Positions 31,513 to 40,746 are shown, counted from the stretch's first letter. The stretch: 64,000 nucleotides of DNA from Deinococcus peraridilitoris DSM 19664 (GCF_000317835.1 NC_019793.1:124001-188000); one strand, 5' to 3'. Numbers and translations: made by a program. The notes: generated from the letters alone by a model not told the origin.

Positions 31513-31616
31513 GGACATGGTGTGCTGGGCGTACGCCCCGTTCTCCCCAAGCAGCTGCCTTTGTTTTCAGCGCTGGAGTGCGTTGCCCGCGACTTGCAGG
31601 CGCGCGACAGGACCTC

Positions 31617-31901
31617 GTGAGAGCCGAGTGCCTGACGCCCAAACGCCTGCTCGAAGTGTACGTGCTGCCCGATTTTCGCCGGGGCTGGCAGCAAGGTCGC
31701 GCGGTGGCCACCATGATCCTGCAAGACGCTGGTCCGCTGTTCTGGCCTGAAATCACCGATGGCAGGCCGCTGTTTTTGCGCGAACTCCCGGTCGCGCGGG
31801 AAGTGGCGGGGCTTGGGCTGGCCCTGCAGATGCTGCAGGCCGCCCGCCTGGAAGCGCGGGGCCGCCACAGGCGCTTGCTGCGTCTCGACACGGCCGCTTG
31901 A
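31617..31901 (+). CDS. Hypothetical protein of 94 residues
   Basis: An open frame starting GTG at 31617 after an AGGA site, with a helical, Leu/Arg-rich sequence (VAREVAGLGLALQMLQAARLEARGRH). No family is recognised. It follows the phosphatase gene by about 100 bases on the same strand. It may be real, because its codon use matches its neighbours. Confidence 0.4.
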   Translation: MRAECLTPKRLLEVYVLPDFRRGWQQGRAVATMILQDAGPLFWPEITDGRPLFLRELPVAREVAGLGLALQMLQAARLEARGRHRRLLRLDTAA

Positions 31902-31977
31902 CGTACCAAGCTGCGAAACCTCTACGAAACCTTCGGCTTGATGCTGGTCGATGAGTGTGCAGTGGAGCACGTTCGAA

Positions 31978-32004
31978 TTGCACGTTATCGGCTGCCGGTA
32001 AAGT
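31978..32004 (+). promoter_or_regulatory. Leaderless-type promoter of the metallophosphoesterase gene
   Basis: TTGCAC (31978-31983) and TAAAGT (31999-32004) are 15 nt apart, and the -10 ends 6 nt before ATG 32011. There is no ribosome site before the ATG. Confidence 0.6.
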
Positions 32005-32010
32005 AAACGG

Positions 32011-32706
32011 ATGAGTGAATTCCGCCTGGCCATCCTGACTGACGTGCACGGCAACCGCTTTGCCCTGGAGGCGGTTCTGGCCGACATCGACGCCGCTTCA
32101 CCCGACCTGACGGTCAACCTGGGTGACCTGGTGTGGGGGCACGCCGATCCCCGAGGAGCGCTTGACGTGCTCCAGGCGCACAACTTTCCGACGGTCAGGG
32201 GAAATACCGACGAGTACCTGGCGCACTTTGAAGGAAAAAGTGACGCGTGGCTGGCGGAGCAGCTCTCGACTGAGGAGCGCGAGTGGCTCGGCAGGCTGCC
32301 AATCTCGCTGCGTGTGGCGGACGGCGAGGTGCTGCTCGCGCACGGCACACCGCACAGTCCACACCAGCAGCTCCTCTTTCAGGACGACGAACCCGTTTCC
32401 CGCGCGGTCCTCCAGGAGCGCTTGCACGGGGTCCCGGACCACGTGCGGGTTGTGGCGGTCGGGCATACCCACCTGGAGGCCGTCGCGCGCGTCGGCGGGA
32501 AGCTGATCGTGAACGTCGGGGCAGTATCGCGCCAGAAGGATGGCGATCCGCATGCCCGCTGGGTCCTGCTTCGGCGTCAGGCGGGAGTCTGGCACGCCGA
32601 GTTCCGCCGGGTGCCGTACGATTTCGAAACGGCGGCGCGCTGGGCCGAGGTCCACGCACCGCAGGGTCAGCACGCGGCCGAGAATTTGCGTACCGGAATA
32701 CGCTGA
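32011..32706 (+). CDS. Calcineurin-like metallophosphoesterase
   Basis: The 231-residue protein carries all five motifs of the fold: TDVHGN, LGDLVWGH, RGNTDEY, LLAHGTPH and VGHTHLEA. These bind two metal ions. The short length and YfcE-like/PA1486-like arrangement suggest a cyclic-nucleotide or phosphodiester hydrolase, but the substrate is unknown. It is a single-gene unit. Confidence 0.88.
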   Translation: MSEFRLAILTDVHGNRFALEAVLADIDAASPDLTVNLGDLVWGHADPRGALDVLQAHNFPTVRGNTDEYLAHFEGKSDAWLAEQLSTEEREWLGRLPISLRVADGEVLLAHGTPHSPHQQLLFQDDEPVSRAVLQERLHGVPDHVRVVAVGHTHLEAVARVGGKLIVNVGAVSRQKDGDPHARWVLLRRQAGVWHAEFRRVPYDFETAARWAEVHAPQGQHAAENLRTGIR

Positions 32707-32873
32707 CCGTGGTCAGCTCCGCGTACAGTGGGAGCATATCCAGAAACGTGCGTGCAGATGGTCAGTCACGGGTGCCCGATCAGCCAGGCTAACCCTTTGA
32801 GAGCCGCGTCAGAAATCCCGGGAACTTCTCTCACCCGGGGCCGCTAGCCTGTCCTTCCAGGAGGAACATTCTG

Positions 32874-34640
32874 ATGCGTATGCGCACTCTTCTGACCCTT
32901 TCAAGCGCTCTGGTGCTCGGTGCAGCATCGGCGCAGACCAAAGTCGACAAACCCTTCGTCTGGCCAGCCGCCTGGTCCGATACGCCCGCCCAGCAGGCCA
33001 AGCGGGGCGGCGAACTGCGTGGTTCGCAGATTTCGGACTTCAAGACCTTTAACCCCTTTACTTCGGCTGAGGCTGACAGCATCCCGACCATCATGGCGAC
33101 CGGCACGTCGGGCCTGGTGCGGCAAGACCCGCGCACCGACGAATTCCTGCCGTACATGGCCGAGTCCTTCACAGCGTCGAAGGACGGCAGGACCTACACC
33201 TTCACCCTGCGCAAGGGCATGAAGTTCAGCGACGGCGTGGAGATCACCGCCGATGACTTCGTGACAACCTGGAAGCTTCACACCGACGAGAAAGTCGGCA
33301 GCCAGGCGCGCGACGGCTTTTTCATCGAGGACAAGCCCGTCACCGTGAAAAAGCTCGGCAAGTACCAGCTGCAGGTCACTTTTCCCTCGCAGGACGTCAC
33401 GGCCTTCGCCAAACTGACCTTCGAGCCCTGGCCTGACCACGTGTGGGGCAAGGCTTACCGCTCGGGTGGTGCGGCAGCCGTCAAGGCCCTGTATGCCTTG
33501 AACACACCCGCAAAGAACATTGTTTCGCCGGGTGCGTGGGTGCTCAGCGGCTACCGGCCCGGTGAACGTGCAAGCTTCGTGAAGAACAAGTACTGGGGTG
33601 AGTGGAACAAGGACAGCGCGGGAGGAGCTCTCCCCTACCTGAACGGTCAGTCGGTGCGTATCGTGGAAGATACCAACAGTGACCTCGCGGCTTTCCTGGC
33701 CGGTCAGACTGACGTTGGCCCTGCCACGAAGGCCGATAACCTCGCGCAGATCAAAAAGGCCATTGATGCGGGCAGCCTCAAAGCCACCTTGTTGCCCAAT
33801 GTAAGCCCCAACGCGACGTCCTCCTGGATCGTGTTCAACTGGAACAAGGCTGACGATCCCAAAAAGCAGGAACTTTTTCGCAACGGCAAGTTCCGTCAGG
33901 CCATGAGTCACCTCGCCAATCGCGACGCCATGGTGCAACTGGTCTTCGGGGGGCTGGGCGCTCCGGTGTACAGCAGTGTGTACCCGATCTTCTCGAACTT
34001 CATTCCCAAAGACCTGCCAACGTACAAGTACAACGTGCAGGCTGCCCAGAAGCTGCTTGCCGAGCTCGGTTACACCAAGAAGGATACCGACGGCTATCTC
34101 GTGAACGCCTCGGGCGAGCGTCTGGAGTTCGATCTCACCACGAACGCCGGCAACAACGAGCGTGAGCAGATGGCGCAGATTTTCGCGGACGAAGCCAAAA
34201 AGGCCGGCGTGAAGGTCAACTTCAATCCGATTGACTTCAACAAGCTGGTGGATTCGCTGACCGCAAGCGGCGACAAGCGGCCGTTCGACGCGATTCTGCT
34301 GGGACTTTCGGGTGGTGACAACATCTGGCCCTTCGGCAGTAACGTCGTGCCTTGCGATGGTGGACTGCACTTCTGGAACATGAGCGGCAAGTGCATCGCC
34401 CCCGAAGAAGAGCAAATGCAAAAGCTCTACTTCCAGGGGCTCAAGGAAAGCGATCCGGCCAAGCGGCGCGCGCTGGGACAGCAACTTGCCAGTGTCGAGT
34501 CGAAGCTTCAGCCCGTGGTGTATCTGGCGGGTCCGGTCTACAACGTGGCCTACAACAACCGCGTTGGTGGCGCCATGCCTCGCAAGCTGATGAACAGCTA
34601 CTACGGTTCGCGCTTCACGGTGTTGAGCTTTATCAAGTAA
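32874..34640 (+). CDS. Extracellular solute-binding protein, family 5 (peptide/nickel type)
   Basis: The 588-residue protein has a signal peptide ending AASA-QT. It then shows the family pattern: GLVRQDPRTDEFLPYMAESF, TYTFTLRKGMKFSDGVEITADDFV, LSGYRPGERASFVKNKYW, and FRQAMSHLANRDAMVQ. It would capture peptides or similar solutes outside the membrane for an ABC importer. No dppBCDF-type permease or ATPase genes follow; it is an orphan within this window. AGGAGGA lies 8 nt before the ATG. Confidence 0.92.
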   Translation: MRMRTLLTLSSALVLGAASAQTKVDKPFVWPAAWSDTPAQQAKRGGELRGSQISDFKTFNPFTSAEADSIPTIMATGTSGLVRQDPRTDEFLPYMAESFTASKDGRTYTFTLRKGMKFSDGVEITADDFVTTWKLHTDEKVGSQARDGFFIEDKPVTVKKLGKYQLQVTFPSQDVTAFAKLTFEPWPDHVWGKAYRSGGAAAVKALYALNTPAKNIVSPGAWVLSGYRPGERASFVKNKYWGEWNKDSAGGALPYLNGQSVRIVEDTNSDLAAFLAGQTDVGPATKADNLAQIKKAIDAGSLKATLLPNVSPNATSSWIVFNWNKADDPKKQELFRNGKFRQAMSHLANRDAMVQLVFGGLGAPVYSSVYPIFSNFIPKDLPTYKYNVQAAQKLLAELGYTKKDTDGYLVNASGERLEFDLTTNAGNNEREQMAQIFADEAKKAGVKVNFNPIDFNKLVDSLTASGDKRPFDAILLGLSGGDNIWPFGSNVVPCDGGLHFWNMSGKCIAPEEEQMQKLYFQGLKESDPAKRRALGQQLASVESKLQPVVYLAGPVYNVAYNNRVGGAMPRKLMNSYYGSRFTVLSFIK

Positions 34641-34665
34641 CCGCAATTCGAAGGTGACCAGGAGC

Positions 34666-34692
34666 GGAGCCCTTCCCAGCCGGAAGGGCTCC
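34666..34692. terminator. 11-bp perfect hairpin between convergent genes
   Basis: GGAGCCCTTCC (34666-34676) pairs with 34682-34692 around a 5-nt loop, between the solute-binding gene and the convergent amidohydrolase gene. No U-tract follows on either strand. Confidence 0.6.
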
Positions 34693-34707
34693 TCGCTGCT
34701 ATGTGGG

Positions 34708-35886
34708 TCAGGCTGAACTCAACGCACGCCAGACGAAGCTGTCGCACCACGCTTCGCCCCGGCGAATCAGCGGAACCGATTCACCGACCACGCGAGCTCC
34801 ACCTTTCACTGCGGCCCGGACAAAAGTCCGTTCGCCCAACTGCGGGTACAGGCTGCGCGCCAGATTCACTTCGGCATGAACGTCGAGCGTCTCCCCCGAC
34901 GCCACCGAATCGGTGCCCAACGCCACCTCCACGCCGTACCGCGCGAAGAGCGGCCAGTCGAAAATTCCGCAGGACAGGTTGCGATTGCTGCGCGGACAGG
35001 TCACGACGCTGCAACCCGACTGCGCGACGAGCTGCACATCCTGTTCGGTGACATGCACCATGTGAATCAGGGTTGGTCGGGCGTTCAGCACACCCAGATC
35101 GGCGAGATACTGCACGGGGGTCAGGGCCGGATCGGGCGGACGCCCGAAAATCTCTCTCAGGCTCAGCCCTGGAAACCGGCCTGACACGCTGCGCAGGAAC
35201 GACTCGGCCAGCTCACCCGTTCCCAACGCGAACAGGTCACGCTCGCTGCCGTGCTCGGCGACGTGAATCTGCATGGGCAGCTCCTCACGGCGGGCGTAAT
35301 CGGCCAGCAGCCGCAGCAGGGCATGTGAGACCGTGAAAGTGGCGTGTGGACTGAGCCCCACCCGTACACCGCCGGTCCGCTCCTGCTTTCGCCATTCCTC
35401 CAGGCGACGCACGGTTTCACGGAAGGTGTCCTGGGCCGTCGCCGGATTGGGATCCAGCACTTCCCAGTAGGCGATACCGGGCAGGTCGCTTTCCTGCAGG
35501 AGGAAAGTCATGACGTCCGGATGCCACACGATGTCTCCAAAGGCCCGCACGCCGCTGGCCCGCAGTTGCTCGAATCCCGCGCGGGCACCGTGCAGTCCGC
35601 GACGTTCACGCCCGGCAATCACCACTTCGGGAATCCAGCGAAAGTACGGCAACGCCCGGAAGTCGTAGTGGCTCATATCGAGATGGGTGTGGGCGTTGAT
35701 GGCAGCGGGCGCGATGACATGCCCGGCCCGCTCTGGGCGAGCGTGGGGATAACGGGCGCGCAGTTCCTGGGCTTTGCCGGTTGCCGCGACCGTGCGACCC
35801 GACACGACGACCCCACCCCCCTCGATGGGGAGGCCCATACCGGTATAGAGAACGTCGGCGGTGAGCAGACGAATGTGGTCGGTCAT
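34708..35886 (-). CDS. mqnX: Amidohydrolase, likely aminodeoxyfutalosine deaminase of menaquinone synthesis
   Basis: A 392-residue member of the amidohydrolase superfamily. The metal site has HxH in INAHTHLD, then a His in IHVAEHGSE, another in LIHMVHV, and the aspartate in LGTDSVASG. The sequence resembles D. radiodurans Dr0824, shown to deaminate 6-aminodeoxyfutalosine in the futalosine pathway to menaquinone. A related adenosine or chlorohydrolase role cannot be excluded. The ATG 35884-35886 begins 4 nt after the nudC stop, so they form an operon. Confidence 0.78.
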   Translation of the reverse strand: MTDHIRLLTADVLYTGMGLPIEGGGVVVSGRTVAATGKAQELRARYPHARPERAGHVIAPAAINAHTHLDMSHYDFRALPYFRWIPEVVIAGRERRGLHGARAGFEQLRASGVRAFGDIVWHPDVMTFLLQESDLPGIAYWEVLDPNPATAQDTFRETVRRLEEWRKQERTGGVRVGLSPHATFTVSHALLRLLADYARREELPMQIHVAEHGSERDLFALGTGELAESFLRSVSGRFPGLSLREIFGRPPDPALTPVQYLADLGVLNARPTLIHMVHVTEQDVQLVAQSGCSVVTCPRSNRNLSCGIFDWPLFARYGVEVALGTDSVASGETLDVHAEVNLARSLYPQLGERTFVRAAVKGGARVVGESVPLIRRGEAWCDSFVWRALSSA

Positions 35887-35890
35887 GCGC

Positions 35891-36784
35891 TCACGATGAC
35901 CCGAGCGAAGCGTCAATCAATGCCCGCGCAATGCTGATGTCCGGTGGGACGGTGGGCAGTGCGTCGGGAGAAAACCAGGCTGCGTCCTCGATCTCGACGC
36001 CGTCAACACGCACATCGCCACCCGCGTATTCGGCGGTGAAGCCAATCATGAGCGAGTGGGGAAATGGCCACGGCTGGCTGCCGAAGTACCGCAGGGTACT
36101 GATTTCCAGGCCGACTTCCTCTCGCACTTCACGCTGCACGCACTCCTCGAGGGTCTCACCGAGCTCCACAAAACCCGCTACGGCGCTGTACATGCCCGGC
36201 GGGAAATGCGGTGAGCGCGCCAGGAGCAGCTCGCGTTCCCGCCGGACCAGCACGATCACAGCCGGAGCCAGACGTGGGTAACTCGTCAGGCCGCACTCGG
36301 GGCAGCGCTTGGCCCGCTCAGTCGGATGGGCCTCGGTGGGCGTGGCGCAGGCGCCGCAGAAACGGTGCGTGCGGTCCCACTCGACCACCTGGTAGGCGTA
36401 ACCGGCCAGTGCGAACTGAGCATCCGGCAGGGTTCCGTAGGCGCTGCGCAGTCGCCTCCAGGTAAGAGAGGGAGGTGCGTCCCCGGACACGGCAGCGGCG
36501 AACGCGCTCCGGCCGGCCAACGTCCCCAGGAACTGCGGCGCGAGCACGCCATACTGCTCCGGGCGCCCCATCGGCAAAGAGCCGTCCCCGCGGACCAGAA
36601 GACGGTCCTGCTGAAACAGAAACAACATGGCTGCCGAGGAGTCCTCCGAGGCTACCAGAGACGGTGTAAAACCGTCCAAGGAAAAGCCTCGGTGGCGGTA
36701 AGCATTCAGAATGCCCTCCAAGCCGAGCACGAACTGCCGCCGGCGGCCTGTGGGCGGGCCAGGACGGCATTCCGGGTGTTGCAA
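35891..36784 (-). CDS. nudC: NADH pyrophosphatase / NAD-capped RNA decapping enzyme NudC
   Basis: Hydrolyses NADH, and NAD caps on RNA. The 297-residue protein has a zinc ribbon with two CxxC pairs (CGAC at the start and CPEC), the Nudix box GFVELGETLEECVQREVREEVG, and the family-defining SQPWPFP motif. The start is taken at TTG 36782-36784; an internal start cannot be ruled out because no strong ribosome site precedes it. It overlaps the regulatory region of the AroE-like gene cluster and is cotranscribed with mqnX. Confidence 0.92.
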   Translation of the reverse strand: MQHPECRPGPPTGRRRQFVLGLEGILNAYRHRGFSLDGFTPSLVASEDSSAAMLFLFQQDRLLVRGDGSLPMGRPEQYGVLAPQFLGTLAGRSAFAAAVSGDAPPSLTWRRLRSAYGTLPDAQFALAGYAYQVVEWDRTHRFCGACATPTEAHPTERAKRCPECGLTSYPRLAPAVIVLVRRERELLLARSPHFPPGMYSAVAGFVELGETLEECVQREVREEVGLEISTLRYFGSQPWPFPHSLMIGFTAEYAGGDVRVDGVEIEDAAWFSPDALPTVPPDISIARALIDASLGSS

Positions 36785-36846
36785 GACAGGAAAACCACGC
36801 GTCAGTCTAACAGGAGAAGCCGCCCTCAGGCTGCATCAGATCAGCT

Positions 36847-37599
36847 TCAGCTGCTCAGGGTCGCAGTGATCTCGGCCAGGGCCTCTGGCTTGAAGCGCTG
36901 GCCAGTCGCGTGTTCCAGCTGCAGGCTGAGCCGCCACGCCAGCAGTCCAGTGCAGTCGATCGTTGCGACCCCCTGGCGGCTGGCCAGAGGAAGCGCACCG
37001 CCGCTGAGGTCAAGCAGGGTGTGGTAGGGCTGCAGTACGCCAGCGGGCAGCGGACCATTGGCCACGACGACCAGGTCGGCGCGCTCGGCGAGGGCGGCGA
37101 GGGCGCCGTCAGCAGCAGCCACGGCGTAACCCTTGACGCCGCCCGGCAGCAGCGCAATCACCCTTTCGGCCTCCGGACGGCTGGAAGAGGCCACCGTGAC
37201 ACTGGGCGCGCCCAGCCGCGCCACCCCAAGGGCCGCGCGAAGCCACGTTCCGTCTCCGACGATCAGCACCTGAGCGCCGCGGGCCGCGTACCCGCTGTCC
37301 TCGACCAGTCGCACGACCGCTTCTTCCAGGGTGTGGGTGGCGTGGAGCGCTCCGGAGAAAGACAGGGCATCGACCCGGCCGGCCTTGCGCGCGGCAGCGT
37401 CAGGCTGCGCGTGTGCCAGCATGACCTCCTCCAGGTGCGGCGCGATCAGGGCACCGGTAAATCGAAGCGTTTTGAGCGCGCCGACCACGTCGCCAGGAGG
37501 CCCCTCGGGTACAGCCAGCGACAACAGGCCAAACGTCCGCAATGCACGGGCGGTGTCGGGGGAATAGCCAATCAGGGCCAGCGGAGCGTCGGGGTTCAC
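36847..37599 (-). CDS. Shikimate dehydrogenase-like protein lacking catalytic residues
   Basis: A 250-residue protein whose layout follows AroE: an N-terminal substrate domain, a segment like NVTIPHKE (here GALIAPHLEEVML), and a Rossmann domain with VLIVGDGTWLRAALGVARLGA and late ATIDCTGLLAWR. The catalytic Lys is replaced by Leu56 in APHLEE, the Asn of NVT is Ala, and the GxNTDG aspartate region is replaced by LHATHTLEE. It is therefore unlikely to reduce dehydroshikimate. Another role or a regulatory pseudoenzyme is inferred. The GTG start lies 12 nt after AAGGAG. Confidence 0.72.
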   Translation of the reverse strand: MNPDAPLALIGYSPDTARALRTFGLLSLAVPEGPPGDVVGALKTLRFTGALIAPHLEEVMLAHAQPDAAARKAGRVDALSFSGALHATHTLEEAVVRLVEDSGYAARGAQVLIVGDGTWLRAALGVARLGAPSVTVASSSRPEAERVIALLPGGVKGYAVAAADGALAALAERADLVVVANGPLPAGVLQPYHTLLDLSGGALPLASRQGVATIDCTGLLAWRLSLQLEHATGQRFKPEALAEITATLSS

Positions 37600-37806
37600 G
37601 GGTACGGAATTCTCCTTGAACGGGGCTGCCCGGTCATGGGCGTTCCGGGTAAACGTCGTGCAGCAGGCGCGGCAACGTGCAAGCCCGAAGCAGCGAACCA
37701 AGATCACGAGAGGCGGAATGATCGGAAACGAGCAACCGAGAAGCTGAGTGTAGAGTGAGACCCGGTTTCTGCCAAGCCTCGAGCGCCGGGCAGGCTGGCC
37801 GGGGTC

Positions 37807-38862
37807 TTACAGGACGTCCTGGGTGGTTCCCCGCTTGCGGTAGTTGTTGAAACTCTTGCGCCAGCGCAGCGCGCGGGCCACCGCAGGCGCCAGGGGGCTC
37901 AGCGCAAAGTCGTAACCGGGATACCACACCTTGTCGCCCCCGAAATTCTCTTTCATCTTGACCAGCCCAAAACTGTGCTTGCTTTCATCGAGGGCGCGCG
38001 GAATCCCCCAGAAGTCGAAGAAGCGGTAACCGTGCGCCTTGGCGTCCAGCATGGCGTGCCAGTAAAAGGCCGTCGGCGCCCGCACGTCCTTGCGAACTTC
38101 GCCGTTCGTCCCCGGTCGGTCGTCTTTCACACTGCCACCGAACAGGTAGTAGGTTCCCCCGCCCATGGCCAGGAAGAAACCGCCTGCCAGCGCCTTGCCC
38201 TCGTGGCGCGCGAGCACGAGGTACGCTTCACCACCGTAGGCATTCGCTTCGCGCAGCATCGTTTCGTAGTACGCCCGTGGGTAGGCGCCCAATTGGGCAC
38301 GCTCGTTGGTGGCCGTGAAAATCTCCCAGAAGGCTTCGAAGTCGTCGTCACGCCCGGCATGGACACCCAGCTTGTGTGCGGTGCGCACATTCCGGCGCGC
38401 CATGTGGTGCAGGTTCGCGAGCAATTCCTCCTCGCTTCGCTGTAAGTTCACCAGGATGGTGTGCTCGGGCTGCTCGGCCTCAGCACGTCGCCAAGGACCG
38501 ATCTGCTCGGGAACGAGGTTCAGGTCACGGGCAAAAGGAGGCTCGATCAGTACGCGCACGTCGCTGGGCCGTGCCCAGGCCCTGATGGCCGACGCCACTT
38601 CCGGCAGCAGGCTCATGTCTTCCAGCACCGGCCCCCTAGGGGCGTAGAGCACGTTCAGACCACCCAGCAACGGTTTGCGCAACAGCTGCAGGGCACCGAC
38701 GGTGCGCTCACGGCGGCGCAGCAGGAACCGGAAGGGAACGAGCCCCAGCGTGCGTCTCGCCTCGCCGTACCCCCAGCCCTGCAGCGCACTGGTGACTGGC
38801 ATGGCCCGCACGACCTCGTCGTAAGCGCGGGGTTCGGTGATGGGTTCAAGGACAAGAGACAC
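37807..38862 (-). CDS. femX: Fem-family aminoacyltransferase of peptidoglycan cross-bridge synthesis
   Basis: Uses aminoacyl-tRNA to add bridge amino acids to lipid II. The 351-residue protein has two GNAT-like domains and Fem motifs (EELLANLHHMARRNVRTAHK, YYLFGGSVKDDRPG, YRFFDFWGI, FGLVKMKENFGGDKVW). Deinococcus murein has Orn-(Gly)2 bridges, so addition of glycine is the likely reaction. The GTG start at 38862 lies 6 nt after TACAAT, a leaderless arrangement. A long imperfect hairpin follows its stop toward 37800. Confidence 0.85.
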   Translation of the reverse strand: MSLVLEPITEPRAYDEVVRAMPVTSALQGWGYGEARRTLGLVPFRFLLRRRERTVGALQLLRKPLLGGLNVLYAPRGPVLEDMSLLPEVASAIRAWARPSDVRVLIEPPFARDLNLVPEQIGPWRRAEAEQPEHTILVNLQRSEEELLANLHHMARRNVRTAHKLGVHAGRDDDFEAFWEIFTATNERAQLGAYPRAYYETMLREANAYGGEAYLVLARHEGKALAGGFFLAMGGGTYYLFGGSVKDDRPGTNGEVRKDVRAPTAFYWHAMLDAKAHGYRFFDFWGIPRALDESKHSFGLVKMKENFGGDKVWYPGYDFALSPLAPAVARALRWRKSFNNYRKRGTTQDVL

Positions 38863-38868
38863 GCGCGG

Positions 38869-38952
38869 ATTGTATCGCCTTTCCCGGCTGTAGACATGCT
38901 GAGTGTGTCCTCACCCAGCAGACGGTGGAGCGCCCTGTGGGTGCGCTACAGT
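38869..38952. promoter_or_regulatory. Divergent leaderless promoters of femX and the PpiC gene
   Basis: On the minus strand TACAAT (38874-38869) ends 6 nt before the femX GTG. On the plus strand TACAGT (38947-38952) ends 6 nt before the ATG at 38959. Both genes thus appear to start transcription at their first codon, from one 96-nt intergenic region. Clear -35 boxes are not seen. Confidence 0.6.
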
Positions 38953-38958
38953 GGACAA

Positions 38959-39999
38959 ATGAACACGTTGCTGCGCCCCTCGTGGCGCTCTGTGCCCGGC
39001 AGCGGGCTGGGGCGGACTTTCGTACTTGGCCTCGCCCTCTTCGCGGGTATGGCCGCCGCCCAGACGGCGCCGATAACGCCCGCGACCCCGCCGGCCAGCG
39101 CCGCGCCGCAGGATCCAGGCACGGTGGTGGCGCGGGTGGGCAGCGAAGAAATCACCCTCGGCGAGTTCGAGACCCAGTTCCGGGTGTATGTCGGCCGGAT
39201 TGTGAACGGACAGGGCATGCCTTTTTCGGAGAGCGTCCTGCCTTACTTCAACGAGTATCGTCCCGAGATCCTCACCCAGATCACCCGGCAGCGTGGCCTG
39301 CTGCAGTTGGCCCGCAACGCCGGCCTGCAAACCGACACCGCCCAGGTCGAGGCCACCATTGCCAGCAACAAAGAGGACTTCGAGAACGACGAGCAGTTCG
39401 CCGAGGCCCTGGGCCAGTCGGGCTTCAACGGAGAAGAGCAGCTGCGCCAGATCATCACCGACAGCCTGCTGGCCAACGCCTATCTGGAAAGCCTACTGAG
39501 CAAATTCACTTTCTCGGACGCCATCGTGAACGGTTATTACGTGACGCACCGCTCCGACTTCCAGCGGGCCGCCCAGGCCTGCGTCAAGCATATTCTGGTG
39601 GCCGACGAGGCTGCCGCGAAGGCTGCCAAGGCCCGGCTGGACAAGCAGGAAGCGTTTGCGGCCGTCGCCCGCGACCTGTCGCAGGATCCGGGCAGCAAGA
39701 ACGAGGGTGGCGAGCTGGGCTGCTTTGAGCGGGGAGTCACGGTGCCCGAGTTCGACCGCGCGTCCTTCAGCGGGCCCGTGGGCGCGCTGCAGCAGGTCAA
39801 GTCGCAGTTCGGGGTGCATCTGCTGATCGTGTCGAGCCGCAATGACGCTGGCATGGCGCCACTCGCCGAGGTGCAGGCCGACATTCGCAAGACGCTGGCA
39901 AACGAGGCTGCCCAGAAGTACGTCAACAGTCAGCTGACCCGACTCAAGCTGCAGACTTTCGCCGACAAAGTCACGCTGCCGACGCCCGAACGGAAATAA
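38959..39999 (+). CDS. Secreted peptidyl-prolyl isomerase (PpiC/SurA/PrsA type)
   Basis: The 346-residue protein has a signal peptide ending GMAAA-QT. A SurA-N-like chaperone region follows (ITLGEFETQFRVYVGRIV, LPYFNEYRPEILTQITRQRGLLQLAR), then one parvulin domain (CVKHILVADEAAAKAAKARL, LSQDPGSKNEGGELGCFERG, VGALQQVKSQFGVHLLIV). It likely assists folding of envelope proteins and could work with BamA-type assembly. A leaderless promoter is used. A 17-bp hairpin follows. Confidence 0.88.
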   Translation: MNTLLRPSWRSVPGSGLGRTFVLGLALFAGMAAAQTAPITPATPPASAAPQDPGTVVARVGSEEITLGEFETQFRVYVGRIVNGQGMPFSESVLPYFNEYRPEILTQITRQRGLLQLARNAGLQTDTAQVEATIASNKEDFENDEQFAEALGQSGFNGEEQLRQIITDSLLANAYLESLLSKFTFSDAIVNGYYVTHRSDFQRAAQACVKHILVADEAAAKAAKARLDKQEAFAAVARDLSQDPGSKNEGGELGCFERGVTVPEFDRASFSGPVGALQQVKSQFGVHLLIVSSRNDAGMAPLAEVQADIRKTLANEAAQKYVNSQLTRLKLQTFADKVTLPTPERK

Positions 40000-40024
40000 G
40001 TCACGGCCCGGGGCGTCACTTGGA

Positions 40025-40062
40025 GCGTTCAGGGAAGGTCCTCACGGACCTTCCCTGAACGC
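40025..40062. terminator. Perfect 17-bp hairpin after the PpiC gene
   Basis: GCGTTCAGGGAAGGTCC (40025-40041) pairs exactly with 40046-40062 around a 4-nt loop. It is one of the strongest hairpins in the window. The downstream bases (CGCGAGCC) are not U-rich. Confidence 0.65.
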
Positions 40063-40155
40063 CGCGAGCCGAAAACGTGGCCTTTCGGCTGCGTCACCCG
40101 GCCCGGGCGGTCGTCACTGTAGGCCAGGCCGGTCTGCTCCTGTATCCTGCTGCTC

Positions 40156-40746
40156 ATGGCACGCCGCGTAAACCCCATCAAGGAAAAGCAGCGGCGCGCG
40201 GAACTGGTGCAGGCTGCTTACTTTGCCATCTATGAGCACGGCTACGCGCGGGTGACCCTCAGCGATATCGCCCGCGCTGCCGGTGTCAGCAAAGGAACGC
40301 TGGTCTACTACTTTGGCAGCAAGGAAAAACTGTTCGAGCTGGTGATGCGGCGTTTCATGCGCACCATCGCCACCAGCACCCGCCGCGCGCTGCGGGCTGC
40401 GGTCAGCACCGACGAGAAGCTGCGGGTATTCGTGGAGAACCAGTTCTACGGGCTCGCCAACACCAAACGCTTTTACACGGTGTACCTTGATTTTCTGTCG
40501 GCCAGTACCAAGGACCCCGCCCTGCTGTCGGTGACCCGCGCCGCCTACGAGGATACGCACGAACTCGACCTCGAACTGGCCCGTCTCACACCGGGCGACG
40601 TGCAGGCCCGCGCCCTGCACATACGTGCGCTGGTCGACGGCCTCTCGGTCCGCTTTCTGTACGACCGTGAGCCTGACCTCGAACTGTACCGCTGGCGCTG
40701 CCTGAAGGGCCTGCGTGCGCTGCTTGGCCTGCCCGAACGCGGCTGA
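40156..40746 (+). CDS. TetR-family transcriptional regulator
   Basis: The 196-residue protein has the TetR helix-turn-helix near the N-terminus (TLSDIARAAGVSKGTLVYYFGSKEKLFELV) and an all-helical ligand domain. The C-terminal part (LDFLSASTKDPALLSV, ALHIRALVDGLSVRFLYD) resembles BetI-type members. TATCCT ends 7 nt before the ATG. No operator or obvious target is seen, so the regulated gene is unknown; the neighbours are convergent or unrelated. Confidence 0.85.
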   Translation: MARRVNPIKEKQRRAELVQAAYFAIYEHGYARVTLSDIARAAGVSKGTLVYYFGSKEKLFELVMRRFMRTIATSTRRALRAAVSTDEKLRVFVENQFYGLANTKRFYTVYLDFLSASTKDPALLSVTRAAYEDTHELDLELARLTPGDVQARALHIRALVDGLSVRFLYDREPDLELYRWRCLKGLRALLGLPERG

